DNA of 64,000 nt from Sinorhizobium kostiense (GTDB lineage Bacteria; Pseudomonadota; Alphaproteobacteria; Rhizobiales; Rhizobiaceae), in contig NZ_JAGILA010000009.1 in assembly GCF_017874595.1 (NCBI RefSeq), forward strand, positions 1 to 64,000. Reading direction: 5' to 3'. The translations under genes and the position numbers were made by a program. Below are positions 51,357-60,887 of this stretch, one piece after another. How positions within the stretch are numbered: position 1 is the stretch's first letter; each line of letters starts with the position of its first letter. The notes beneath the pieces were generated by a model, which worked only from the letters and a program-made list of their open reading frames with translations, was not told where the DNA came from and did not search any database.

Positions 51357-52487
51357 TCAGGAGAGGGGGCGCGGAGCGACGACAGACAGTTCAGGTTTGC
51401 GGACCACGCCTTCAAGCTCATCAATAAGGCTTGAAATGCACCGTGTCAGCTCTGTAGCGTCTCGTACGAAATCTGTTAGCCTTCCAGGAGCGTGCAGCAC
51501 CTCTGGCTCCCTTTCGCTGCCTGGGTGCGCACAATAGTTCCGGAGACTCTGTGCAGATTTCATCATCTTTATGGAACGCTTCGAGCCCCACCGTGATCCC
51601 AGGTCGCCCTGCTTCGCTCTCCTCACAATATATTCTTTCTTATCGGCGAATTGGCTCCATGTCAGAGCCCGTGCGCTCTTCAATCTCTCCACCCAGCTCA
51701 TATAGCCTACGTCGTTGCTAGCAATCTGGGCCTGAACGCGCGCTTCCTCCTCGGAGCCATAGGGTCCATCAAATACTTCGATCGTCGCAGGACTCAGACA
51801 ATAATACCAACCAACTTCTCGGCTCGAGAAATGCAAACGCTCCAATTCTTCGACATCCGTATCAGGCCTGATCTCCGCAAGGTATATGGCGCACTCATGA
51901 TCCCCCTCCACGATGGACAATAGTTTCTCCTTCCGCCGCTCGGGCAGAAGTTCCATCGACTCTACTGGGTCCAGCATCATCATTCTCAATGCTTGTTCTT
52001 CCAGTCCTAGAACAAGGGCCAACAAACATGTCCGAAATGGAAAACTTTGTTTTAGTCGCTCATAGGTGAGAGAGCCGGCGACCTTGGCATCATCGAGCAC
52101 GAAGAGAGGGTTTAGTCCATCACTTTCAGAGAATGCGTAGAGGGCATTCAACACAGTTGTGTTCGCAGCAATAAAGCGGTCGGCTCCGAACGGTTGGGCT
52201 ATTTCGCTGATCGGACGACCGAAGGATGTCGTGCAGATTAGCTGACCTTCTTGGCGCTCCAACTTGATGCGCCCGAAATCTTTTTTCAGCAGCCACCTAG
52301 TTAGTTGATCATTGTACAGCACAAGCGCCGCATCGACTTCTCGAAGGAAGGGGTCTTGTATTATTTCCCGAGCCTCAGTGTGCGCGATACGATCAACCTC
52401 TGAGCCAACTGTGAAGAGGAGCGGTTTCTGCATCACATCGCGCACGGTGACAGAGCTCGCAATATGGTCAAACCAACTGTGACTCAT
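51357..52487 (-). CDS. CBS-pair-like protein with HEPN-like C-terminus
   Basis: The product is 376 residues. The first 165 read like two CBS-type modules: SSVTVRDVMQKPLLFTVGSE, DAALVLYNDQLTRWLLKKDF and PISEIAQPFGADRFIAANTT, VLNALYAFSESDGLNPLFVL. CBS pairs bind adenine nucleotides. Near the end KMMKSAQSLRNYCAHPGSER has Arg316-x4-His321, an Rx4H pair as in HEPN ribonucleases. Such a sensor-plus-RNase layout would suit abortive defence, with the nucleotide as signal. Both domain calls are from motif pattern alone. It sits between Druantia and a PD-(D/E)XK nuclease gene, same strand, 15 bases apart from the latter. Confidence 0.5.
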   Translation of the reverse strand: MSHSWFDHIASSVTVRDVMQKPLLFTVGSEVDRIAHTEAREIIQDPFLREVDAALVLYNDQLTRWLLKKDFGRIKLERQEGQLICTTSFGRPISEIAQPFGADRFIAANTTVLNALYAFSESDGLNPLFVLDDAKVAGSLTYERLKQSFPFRTCLLALVLGLEEQALRMMMLDPVESMELLPERRKEKLLSIVEGDHECAIYLAEIRPDTDVEELERLHFSSREVGWYYCLSPATIEVFDGPYGSEEEARVQAQIASNDVGYMSWVERLKSARALTWSQFADKKEYIVRRAKQGDLGSRWGSKRSIKMMKSAQSLRNYCAHPGSEREPEVLHAPGRLTDFVRDATELTRCISSLIDELEGVVRKPELSVVAPRPLS

Positions 52488-52502
52488 TTAGCAATTACCC
52501 AT

Positions 52503-53390
52503 TTAAGAGGATCCAGGGGTGATGACGGTGTGAGACGAGCATGATGAGGCCCTCGCGATTTTTAGGGCGATCCAAGCAGAAAGGTCGTTCCAAAGCTCTG
52601 GATCCAGGCCCGCTTGGCGCGCTATGTCGATGATCTCCTGATAGGAAACTGGCCTGACAGCGGCTTTGCCACTGCAATACCTTGGATCGATCAGACCGAG
52701 CTTTGCCTTGCGTGCGGTTGAGAAACTCGGATGGTCGGCAAAGGCAGCAATAGCGGCGGCTTGAAGCTTTCGATGCTCACCTAGCGCAGCGGCCAGCACA
52801 GCATTCCGCACCCATTGATAACCGTCGCCGGCGAAAGGGCAGGGCGCATGATCTGCCGACGGATCGATCGCAAGGACCTTGGGAATGTAATCCCAATAGC
52901 GAATCCCTTTGCCTGCAAGGGTGCACCGGGAACGCACACCGCTAAACGGATTTGCCTGCTCGACATAGCTCCCATTGCACTGGGGTTTTCTGGTGCGTGA
53001 CCCGGTGGTTTGGCTGCATTTCCCACCCGGCTCGGTAAACTTGCATTCGATCACCAGCGCAGCGTTCGAGCCGACTGCAAGGGCATCGACCTGCGTCGGC
53101 CGGCGTTCGCGCAAGAGCCGATCCTTATCGGTCCACTCGAGCGTTATCGACCAGGGACCGCCGGGTGCCACGCCCACATGCTGAGCAATAGCATTGAGGA
53201 CGCGATCGCGATCAATGCTCATCTTGATGGTGCCGAATACATCGATGGCGATGGCTTGCGATGAATGAGGCTTGTGCGCCTGAATTCTGTTGGCGCGGTC
53301 ACGATGCCAGGGAAATGTGAGCCAATCGCCGATGGCGCCGTGACTGGCTGGAAACAGGTTCTCCCGAACTGCCGTCAAATCATCTGTCAT
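52503..53390 (-). CDS. PD-(D/E)XK-type nuclease (PGN_0703-like)
   Basis: The product is 295 residues. The core TQVDALAVGSNAALVIECKF has the D-x(n)-E-x-K signature of PD-(D/E)XK nucleases (Asp of VDALA, Glu and Lys of IECK), followed by a Cys-rich loop (GGKCSQTT...KPQCNGSYVEQ) and a segment around LAGKGIRYWDYIPKVLAIDP. This arrangement, E-C-K-F then QLx, is like the PGN_0703 group of restriction-like nucleases. It lies 15 bases upstream of the CBS/HEPN-like gene. ATG 53390 is used instead of the TTG six bases earlier. No methyltransferase partner is adjacent. Confidence 0.65.
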   Translation of the reverse strand: MTDDLTAVRENLFPASHGAIGDWLTFPWHRDRANRIQAHKPHSSQAIAIDVFGTIKMSIDRDRVLNAIAQHVGVAPGGPWSITLEWTDKDRLLRERRPTQVDALAVGSNAALVIECKFTEPGGKCSQTTGSRTRKPQCNGSYVEQANPFSGVRSRCTLAGKGIRYWDYIPKVLAIDPSADHAPCPFAGDGYQWVRNAVLAAALGEHRKLQAAAIAAFADHPSFSTARKAKLGLIDPRYCSGKAAVRPVSYQEIIDIARQAGLDPELWNDLSAWIALKIARASSCSSHTVITPGSS

Positions 53391-53513
53391 CGACAACCAG
53401 CCATTCAGATGCGGTCAGGCTATCCGTGGACGTCAGCCCCATGGAGGCGAGCCGACGGTTGGTGGCGCTTGGGAGCACGTCAACGGAGAGCCAGGGGGAG
53501 TGGAACCAGATCG

Positions 53514-54290
53514 TCAGCGCGAACCGCATTTCGGGAGTTCCGGCTTGTCCACCAACTTTTCCACCAATCGCTTTAGGTCCGAGGGAGTGGTCTGCCCGGC
53601 TACGACCTCGTAATAGCCGATTCCGGCCCGCCGGAGCGCCTCTTTCTTGACGGCATCGCGCGCGGCCGCGGCGCCCTGATGATGCGCTCCGCCCTGATAC
53701 TCGATGGCGTGCCGAGGCTGGCAGTTACCGTCAACCAGCAGGAGGTCGACTCGCTTGGCGTTGATGCAACTGAACGCGTTCGCATCTTTGCTGCGGAGGA
53801 TTTCGCCCAACGAGACTTGTGCCATCACCTGCCAAGTCGGGTTGCAGCCGATCACCAGGCGATCGAGCTCCTTGAAGACGCGCGCCTCGCTCTTGTTGAG
53901 CAGCGGCTGAATCGTGAAGCTCGAGCCCATGACAATCCGCAGCTGTTCGGCGGCGTCGGGCCGTTTCGGCGAGTCCGGAATACTCGTGGGAACCCATGGC
54001 CCTGAAGCGATGTTCGTCCCAGGACCTCCCTGCCAGCGTGAGCGGTTTCTTGCCCGCCATGCCTGCCTTCGTATCCGGCTCAATGCCTGCTCAACCATGA
54101 TGCCGGCGAAGGCGCCGACGAACAGAACGGTGACGAGCAGGTGAGGCTTTTCGATGAGCGCCAGGATCTCAGCCGGGCTTACGCTGATGCCGCCCGCAGC
54201 ACCGACCGCGAGCGCACCGACAACAAGTCCAGGTGCCGTGAACAGCACCGACCTCCTTTGCGGGCGATAGTACATGCCCCTCTCCGCCAT
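53514..54290 (-). CDS. Membrane-anchored DUF2726-type protein
   Basis: The product is 258 residues. Two hydrophobic helices near the N-terminus (FTAPGLVVGALAVGAAGGI, LLVTVLFVGAFAGIMVEQAL) anchor it. The C-terminal domain (about 125-245) matches DUF2726: LLNKSEARVFKELDRLVIG, VSLGEILRSKD, KRVDLLLVDGNCQPRHAIEY, QGGAHHQGAAAARDAVKKEA, LRRAGIGYYEVV. This is a PD-(D/E)XK-like fold (Asp-x-L and the H-x-x-x-x-x-x-D-x-x-K run). Members are often linked to restriction or DNA uptake. It is transcribed in the same direction as its neighbours. The membrane part suggests action at the entry side of the cell. Confidence 0.7.
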   Translation of the reverse strand: MAERGMYYRPQRRSVLFTAPGLVVGALAVGAAGGISVSPAEILALIEKPHLLVTVLFVGAFAGIMVEQALSRIRRQAWRARNRSRWQGGPGTNIASGPWVPTSIPDSPKRPDAAEQLRIVMGSSFTIQPLLNKSEARVFKELDRLVIGCNPTWQVMAQVSLGEILRSKDANAFSCINAKRVDLLLVDGNCQPRHAIEYQGGAHHQGAAAARDAVKKEALRRAGIGYYEVVAGQTTPSDLKRLVEKLVDKPELPKCGSR

Positions 54291-54450
54291 TTCGCGCGTA
54301 GATGGTAACCGCGCGAGCCCGGCGAGGAAAAGCTACACAAAAGAGTTAGTGCCGCGGCTCCAGCGCGCCGCACAACCTCGGCCAACCGGGCAGAGAATGG
54401 ACGACACACCGAGGCACGGCTCCTCTCGCCCATTCGGACATTCGCCGGGA

Positions 54451-55944
54451 CTATGCCGCCTCCCACACCTGATTCAGGATCTTGGCGGCAAGCGCGGCCT
54501 TGTCCTGCGGCAAGAAGCGGCCATAGTGACTGGCGACCATTTCGGCGGTGTCCTGGATGGCATAGCTCGCCTGCTCGTAGGAGCCCGTCTGCTTAAGGAT
54601 ATGGGTGGCGAGCACATCACGGACATTATGTGGCCCATGCGGCAGCAACCCCTTGATCGCGCCGCGGCCGGTATACGGGTTGTAGATGCCATAGCGTTGG
54701 ATCGTCAGGCGCCAGGCTTCATAGAAGGTCGTCTGGTTATAGGCCGCATCCCTGCTGTTGGCCTTCACCGTCTTGACGAAAAGAGTGCCGGGATCGTCGG
54801 CGCCGGCCAGCAGGACACCGCGATGCCGCTCGATGTAGGCGTTGAGGTATTTGTAAAGGTCCAAGAGGTCCGGCAGGACTAGGCGGAAGGGTTTTGAGCC
54901 GAAGAAGGATGAATTGGCGTTCTTGAAGGCGTTCGCCGGGACCAGCACCTCCCAGCCGCGGTCGCGATCGCTCCAGCGGATCTCGCCCCGCTTCATGTCC
55001 TCGAGCCGGCGCTCCGAAGTCGGGAAATGCCCACGCGGGCAGACAAGCATTTGCCGCAGGTTCTTCTGGCGAAGTCCAAGATGCAGGCCCAGGCGCAACA
55101 TCAGGAACGACCGGACTGACTCGGCGGCGGCACGCGGATAGCGATCCTCATCCGGCATGCGCTTTAGGATCTCGTCGGTGATCTTGCGATATTCGGCGAG
55201 CGGGCTGTCCGCCTCGAGCACGCACATGATCGGCTCGAACGGATCCCGGTGAACGCGCATCAGCCGGTACCGTCGCTCGATGCGAGAGAGGACGTCGAGG
55301 CTTTCGATCGACCGCGGCACCTTGGTGCCTTTCGTCCAACTCAGCAGCGTCTTGTGATCGAACGCATCTTCTTCGCGGACAATGGCGCGATGCAGATGCC
55401 AATAGGTGTCGCCGTGCCGGCGCATGTGATAGATGAGCGCCTGCTGAAATCCTTCAGGCTCCTCGGTCCAATCGAACAGCGGCTTCGGGAATTCCTCGAT
55501 CGGCCTTGGTTGAGCGCCCGGTTTCGCTCGTGTCTGCTCTCGTTCGATGGCGGCCGTGGCTGCCGAGGAAGTCGGCCGAGCCGCCATTGTTTTGGCCGAA
55601 CCGGCCGCAGTCTTCGTCTTTGTCGTGGGCCGCTCAACTGCGGGGCGGTCATCCTCCGCCGGTCGCTCCTTACCCAGCCACCGGACGATGGCTTCAAGGC
55701 CAGAACGTAGGTTCTTTTTTAACTCCGCCGTCATCTCGTCTTCGATGCCGCAGGCGTCGGCGACCGCCTGCCAATCGATGCGCCCGTTCCGCATGGGCGG
55801 CATTTTTCGGTGGATGATCAGGCTGATGAGATAAGGCCGGATGTTCTCGAGAGCCCGCTTCGAGGCGACCGGAGCAATGCGGACGTTGCAGAATTCGGAG
55901 ATCTTGCGCTGGAAATGAAGGGACGAAGTAGACTGATTTCTCAT
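54451..55944 (-). CDS. Tyrosine recombinase with long N-terminal extension
   Basis: The product is 497 residues. The catalytic part has FLMLRLGLHLGLRQKNLRQM (Arg), the His-x-x-Arg block LPHGPHNVRDVLATHILKQT and the nucleophile region DTAEMVASHYGRFL. The first 130 residues include a Pro/Thr/Ala-rich linker (RPAVERPTTKTKTAAGSAKT), unusual for plasmid integrases. A related fragment is not seen nearby. It is the likely integrase or transposition enzyme of the neighbouring defence cargo. Catalytic residues are assigned by pattern and could be off by a few positions. Intact. Confidence 0.7.
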   Translation of the reverse strand: MRNQSTSSLHFQRKISEFCNVRIAPVASKRALENIRPYLISLIIHRKMPPMRNGRIDWQAVADACGIEDEMTAELKKNLRSGLEAIVRWLGKERPAEDDRPAVERPTTKTKTAAGSAKTMAARPTSSAATAAIEREQTRAKPGAQPRPIEEFPKPLFDWTEEPEGFQQALIYHMRRHGDTYWHLHRAIVREEDAFDHKTLLSWTKGTKVPRSIESLDVLSRIERRYRLMRVHRDPFEPIMCVLEADSPLAEYRKITDEILKRMPDEDRYPRAAAESVRSFLMLRLGLHLGLRQKNLRQMLVCPRGHFPTSERRLEDMKRGEIRWSDRDRGWEVLVPANAFKNANSSFFGSKPFRLVLPDLLDLYKYLNAYIERHRGVLLAGADDPGTLFVKTVKANSRDAAYNQTTFYEAWRLTIQRYGIYNPYTGRGAIKGLLPHGPHNVRDVLATHILKQTGSYEQASYAIQDTAEMVASHYGRFLPQDKAALAAKILNQVWEAA

Positions 55945-56222
55945 GGCGATATGCAGTTCACGCGATCCTTGGCGGTTTGGTGCCGGGCGTGGCCTGCTAA
56001 GCCGATGTGATTAATGAAAGCTGAATCCGCACGCATGTGCGGTGACTCTGTGGTCGTGTGGTGCCCTCCTCCCGTGGCCGCCGGGAGGAAGATGCGCTCT
56101 CGCCTGAGCGACTCCTCGAGACGCCAGAGGGCTTTGCCATGCCTGTGCGCTCGGGGATCAACCTACGAAGATTTAATCAACTTGCGGTAGCCTCCAAGCA
56201 TCAGCGTGATGTATAGTCCAAT

Positions 56223-58994
56223 ATGCGGGGGTTTTACGTGAGGGAAGCTGAATTTAAGGCTTGGTTGGAAGCCGAAGGCTATTCGACGGCTACCATCAAT
56301 ACCCAAATGGCTGACGTGCGGCGCCTGGATAGGGCTTACGGCAATCTCAATGACCTTCCTGATGGTCAAACGCTCGCCAGCATCCGCGCATCCCTCGCAT
56401 ATTCTAAGGCCGATCAGCGCGCTGGACGGCCGAGTCCCTGCAAATTTGCGATAGACGGTGATCTTTACGACAACCTCGCGCACTACCGCGCCGCGCTCAA
56501 TTTCTATCAGCGTTTCCTCGATGCCCGATCGGCACCGCGGGCCGCATCGACATATGACCTCACCCCGCAGGACGTTCTTGATGCCATCGATCGCTGCAAT
56601 TCTGCAGGTTCGATGGAGGCATTCGTCGCCAGCCGCGAGGGGTTGGGGGACCCTGCCAAGTTCTGGCTTCTGCACCGCGGGAGGCGCTATCCCAGCAATG
56701 CGATCGTCCGCGACGCGCTGAGCCGAAACGGGGCTAGTGCGCTGCCTGATGAGGCCCAGTGCAAGGCGACGCTGGATGCGCTCGGGTTTGTCGTCATCGA
56801 CTGGCCGGCGTTTGAGTCCCTGCGAAAAACCTTCCTGACCCGGATGGCCGACTTCGAGGATTTCCATCGGCAGGACGGCAAGTATTGGACGATAGAGCGC
56901 CGTGACAAAAATCAGCTGATCGAGAAGGTTCGGACCATTGCGGAATCCTCAGCCGACGATCGCAGCGCCGGCGAGCAGATCTATAGGCTGCTCAGCGTCG
57001 GAGGCCAAGGTCTGCCGCTCAGCTGGCGCACGCTCGATGAGGTGCAGAAGGCAGACACGGACCTGCGCGATCGTTTCTACACGGTGGTCGCCACACTCGC
57101 GCGCAGCGACGACGATCCGCTCGCCACCATCGCAACCTGTGCCAAGGCGCTGGAGCAGTTGAAGATCGACGGTATCGACGGCCTCCGTCGCGGCGAAGTT
57201 CTTGCAATTGCTGTCAGCGTCGTGGGCACCGTCCACCCGGAGACAGCGACTTGGTTCAAGATCAGTCGCATCGAAGCGATGGGCCAACGATTGTTCGGTC
57301 GCAAGCTTTTCGCGCATCCCCAGTTCCAGCCGACTGATCTCGACGAATATTTGCAGCTGACGCGGGCGCTGTTCGGGCTGTTCGCCACAGAGTTCGACTG
57401 GAACCCCGTCGATCTGTTTGATGTGCAGGGTTTCGTTTGGGTCGCCCTTGACGACAAATGGACTGACGGGGACGACGCTCCTGCGCAAGAGTCCGCCACC
57501 CTTCCCTCCACGCATGAGGAGCGGGAAGCTCTGCAGCGTAGTCCGTATTGGTTCGTGGGCGCCTCCTATGGCGGCCGTGATGACCAGGCTGAGCGTTTTC
57601 TGGCCGAAGGTATCTGGGACATCGGCAGTCCCAGTGATCGCCAGCGTGAGCAGATATTACGGATGCAGCCCGGCGAGCGGATCGCCATCAAGGCAACCTA
57701 CGTCCGCAGGAATGGGCTGCCGTTCGAAAACCGCGGTCGGACAGTTTCCGTTATGCAGATCAAAGGCATCGGTACTATTACGGCCAACGCGGGAGATGGT
57801 AAGAGCGTGTCGGTTGCTTGGGAAAGCGGCTACAATCCTCGGGAATGGTACCACTACACCTACCAGCCGACGATTTGGCAAGTCTATCCGAACAACGAGA
57901 TGGCGAAGCGCCTGATTCGGTTCGCCTTCGACGGTGAAACCCAGGACTACAGTTGGTTCCTTCAGAACCTCTCCCACTGGGGTGGTTTGCCCACCGAGGA
58001 AGCACCGGCGCCAGACCCAGTGAAGCGTTCGCCGCTCAACTTAATCCTCTATGGCCCGCCGGGCACCGGCAAGACCTACCGCACGATGGCCGAGGCGGTT
58101 CGGTTGTGTCATGGCCTTGCCGACGGCGACCCGCTGCTCACCGACCCCGCACGAAGGCAGGAGATGCGAAAGGCATATGAGGAATTGCGTGGGCAGGGGC
58201 AGATCGGCTTCGTCACCTTCCATCAGAACTACGCCTATGAGGACTTTGTCGAAGGGTTACGGCCCAAACCGCTCGCCGATGGCGTTGGTTTCACGCTGGT
58301 GGCTGAACCCGGCATCCTGCGCCGCATGGCGGAAGCCGCCGAGGCGAGTGCGGAAGAACATGTCCTGGTGATCGACGAGATCAACCGCGCCAACATTTCG
58401 AAAGTCTTCGGGGAACTTATCACCCTGATCGAGCCGGACAAGCGGCTCGGCATGGACGAGGGGATGCGGCTGATCCTGCCCTATAGCGGTGCCCGCTTCG
58501 GCGTGCCAGCCAATCTTCACATCATCGGCACTATGAACACTGCCGACCGATCGATCGCGCTGCTTGACACCGCACTTCGCCGCCGGTTTGAATTTCGCGA
58601 ACTGATGCCGGACGCTTCCTTGCTCGGGACGGTCGATGGCATCGATCTGGCCGCGATGCTGGCGACCATCAACGAGCGGATCGAGTACCTCTTCGACCGT
58701 GAGCATCAGATCGGCCACGCCTATTTCATAGGCTGCCGAAATCGCGCGGACGTCGACGCCGTGATGCGCCATAAGGTTATCCCGCTGCTTGCGGAATATT
58801 TCTACGAGGACTGGGCGAAGGTCGCCACGGTGCTCGGGGATGGGAACGGCGACGAGGGGCTTCGAGACGTCGGCTTCATTGACCGCCAGCCGCTCAGGGC
58901 ACCGGACGGAATGGGTGGCAACGAGGACGCTGCCCCTCGCTACCGTTGGAGCGTTCGCGAGAGGTTCAACTACGATCGGCTCATGGGAAAATGA
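56223..58994 (+). CDS. mcrB: McrB-like AAA+ GTPase with EVE-like recognition insert
   Basis: The product is 923 residues. The N-terminal domain (1-130) carries MADVRRLDRAYGNLNDLPDG and DGDLYDNLAHYRAALNFYQR. From about 441 an EVE/PUA-like insert is present (YWFVGASYGGRDDQAERFLA, EGIWDIG), a fold that reads modified bases. The McrB AAA+ motor follows: Walker A LYGPPGTGKTYRTM (about 610-618), VTFHQNYAYEDFVEGLRPKP, VLVIDEINRANISKVFGELI and the signature GTMNTADRSIALLDTALRRR. McrB moves along DNA using GTP and calls in McrC to cut modified DNA. Its TGA overlaps the mcrC ATG. GTG 56238 after GGGGG is an alternative start. Intact. Confidence 0.9.
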   Translation: MRGFYVREAEFKAWLEAEGYSTATINTQMADVRRLDRAYGNLNDLPDGQTLASIRASLAYSKADQRAGRPSPCKFAIDGDLYDNLAHYRAALNFYQRFLDARSAPRAASTYDLTPQDVLDAIDRCNSAGSMEAFVASREGLGDPAKFWLLHRGRRYPSNAIVRDALSRNGASALPDEAQCKATLDALGFVVIDWPAFESLRKTFLTRMADFEDFHRQDGKYWTIERRDKNQLIEKVRTIAESSADDRSAGEQIYRLLSVGGQGLPLSWRTLDEVQKADTDLRDRFYTVVATLARSDDDPLATIATCAKALEQLKIDGIDGLRRGEVLAIAVSVVGTVHPETATWFKISRIEAMGQRLFGRKLFAHPQFQPTDLDEYLQLTRALFGLFATEFDWNPVDLFDVQGFVWVALDDKWTDGDDAPAQESATLPSTHEEREALQRSPYWFVGASYGGRDDQAERFLAEGIWDIGSPSDRQREQILRMQPGERIAIKATYVRRNGLPFENRGRTVSVMQIKGIGTITANAGDGKSVSVAWESGYNPREWYHYTYQPTIWQVYPNNEMAKRLIRFAFDGETQDYSWFLQNLSHWGGLPTEEAPAPDPVKRSPLNLILYGPPGTGKTYRTMAEAVRLCHGLADGDPLLTDPARRQEMRKAYEELRGQGQIGFVTFHQNYAYEDFVEGLRPKPLADGVGFTLVAEPGILRRMAEAAEASAEEHVLVIDEINRANISKVFGELITLIEPDKRLGMDEGMRLILPYSGARFGVPANLHIIGTMNTADRSIALLDTALRRRFEFRELMPDASLLGTVDGIDLAAMLATINERIEYLFDREHQIGHAYFIGCRNRADVDAVMRHKVIPLLAEYFYEDWAKVATVLGDGNGDEGLRDVGFIDRQPLRAPDGMGGNEDAAPRYRWSVRERFNYDRLMGK

Positions 58995-60279
58995 TCCGGC
59001 GCACCATCATTGAGTGGGAGGCATTGCCATATGGCGACGGACCGGGCGCCATTCCAGTCCGTGCCGCCGACCGGATCGCCGCAGTAGCTGCTGCGTCGCC
59101 GCTCGCCGGGAGCGGTGGTGGAGGCGTTATCGAGCATGGCCGCAAGAGCCTCCGCGCGCGAGGCGTCGTCGGCGTGGTCGCGGCCGACGGCTGCGCGCTG
59201 GAGATTCTGCCGAAGATCGATTTTCCCGGCCAACAGGGCGAGCAAGCGAAGGGAAGCATTCGCCGCCGCCTCGTCCACATGCTCGCCGTGGCGCTCGATA
59301 TGAAAATCGACGCGGGTCAGATCACCGCGCTCGACTGGCAGCGAGATACGCTGCTCGAAATCCTCATCCGCCTCTTTTCCGAAAAGCTGGTGGACGCAAT
59401 TCGCCAAGGAATGCCTCGGCTTTATGTCGAACAAGCGGACGAGTTGCATGTTCTTCGGGGCCGTCTTGATGTAACGCGACAGTTTTCAGCGCTGGCGGCC
59501 GAACCCGCACGGCTGGCGTGCCGTTACGACTCATTGACGCCGGACATAGCACTCAATCGCATCATGAAAGCCGCCATCGGTCGGTTGGCACGGATCGCAA
59601 GAACCGGCGATAACCAGCGTCGCCTGCGCGAATTGGCCTTTGCCTATGCGGATATTGCCGACGTGCCGATTGCGGCGCTGAGATGGGACCAGATGTACTT
59701 GACCGGACCAATGCGCGCTGGAGCGAACTCCTCAATCTCGCACGGTTCCTGCTGGGCGAGCGTTTTCAGACCACGTCGACGGGCGGACAGGATGGTTTCT
59801 CGTTGCTGTTCGAGATGAACACGCTGTTCGAGGAGTACATCGCGCGGATGTTGAAGCGCGCTCTGGCCAGCGACGATCTTCGCGTTGTGAGCCAGGGCGG
59901 GCGGCTCTACTGCCTCGAGACCGAAGATCGTCACGGTCTCTTCCAAACTCAGCCAGATATTCTGTTGAAACGCGGCGATACTGTCGTTCAGGTGATCGAC
60001 ACCAAATGGAAGCGGATCACTTCTCGGATCAACGATCCCAAGCAAGGCATATCACAAGCCGACATCTATCAAATGATGGCATACGGACGGCTGTATAGAT
60101 GTGGTCATCTCACTTTGCTCTATCCGCACCACGGAGATTTGCTGGGCGATGACGGGGTGCTGGCTACTAACGTGATCACCGGCAGCGATGATCGACTTGA
60201 AACGGCCACCATTGACGTCGGGCGCGCAGGCGACATGGCCTCACGTTTAAGGCGGCTTGTCCACTGCGCGTGCTCATGA
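58991..60279 (+). pseudogene. mcrC: McrC nuclease subunit with a frameshift
   Basis: ATG 58991 (overlapping mcrB) gives MIRRTIIEWEALPYGDGPGA, then the McrC-type body: IEHGRKSLRARGVVGVVAAD, ILPKIDFPG, LDWQRDTLLEILIRLFSEKL. Near 59690 the frame is lost by one base; the rest, VLDRTNARWSELLNLARFLL and FEMNTLFEEYIARML, lies in the next frame and runs to 60279 with the nuclease residues TQPDILLKRGDTVVQVIDTK W (Asp, then Asp-x-Lys). Without the shift this would be a normal McrC of about 430 residues. As read, McrB has no working nuclease. A sequencing error or programmed frameshift cannot be ruled out; there is no homopolymer at the site. Confidence 0.8.
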
Positions 60280-60887
60280 GCGGTCTGCTTCATCAGATTC
60301 CGGAGGAAGGACCCTTGTCCGCATTAGCCGATGGGGACCCAGAGGCTGCGATTGGAGGTCGAAGGTTCCTCAAGACCTTTTAAAAGCTCGTTCGCTGTCG
60401 GGCCCATTGCGGACATTTGCGATTAACGCGTTCAACGACGGCTTCGCGCCTGCCATTCCGGTGGTTCAAGTCGTCACGATCACTTTCTGAAAGCTGCCGT
60501 TGCCTGATTCGACGTCCCGGAGCGGAGCGCCGGCGCCGTCATGCGCCTCAAGCTGCGGACCGCGATCTTCAAGCCAAGGCGCTGAGCGGCGACTTCATCC
60601 GCCAGAACCTCTCGCGGTGGAAAATCGGACAACTGCTATTAATTTCCCAAGGTCGCGGCGTGGCGGCCCCTGTCGGGGTGCACGGCTGGTCCCGGATTGG
60701 CACAATGCCAAATCGCAAATGTTCGCTCGGGATAAGCGGCCCTTTGCTGCAGCCTCCGGTTGACGAGTGATGTCGGGCAGATGACAAATAGGCAATTCAC
60801 TGAAGTATTCGTGCGTATGGTGGTCGGATTGACTGCTCATAGCACGTTCAACGGACAAGTACCGTTCGTCTATCGGGGGGCACGGCG
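60280..60887. other. Gap between mcrC and the edge helicase
   Basis: 608 bases with only unsupported ORFs. The helicase frame is closed by a TAG at 60840-60842, so the gene starts after it. The region may hold its promoter and possibly a decayed gene, but no fragment is recognisable. Confidence 0.4.

Noticed and set aside
60280-60887. Gene fragments between mcrC and the edge helicase
   Set aside because: Short ORFs such as the ones ending at 60490 and 60770 gave no recognisable motif and overlap in frame.
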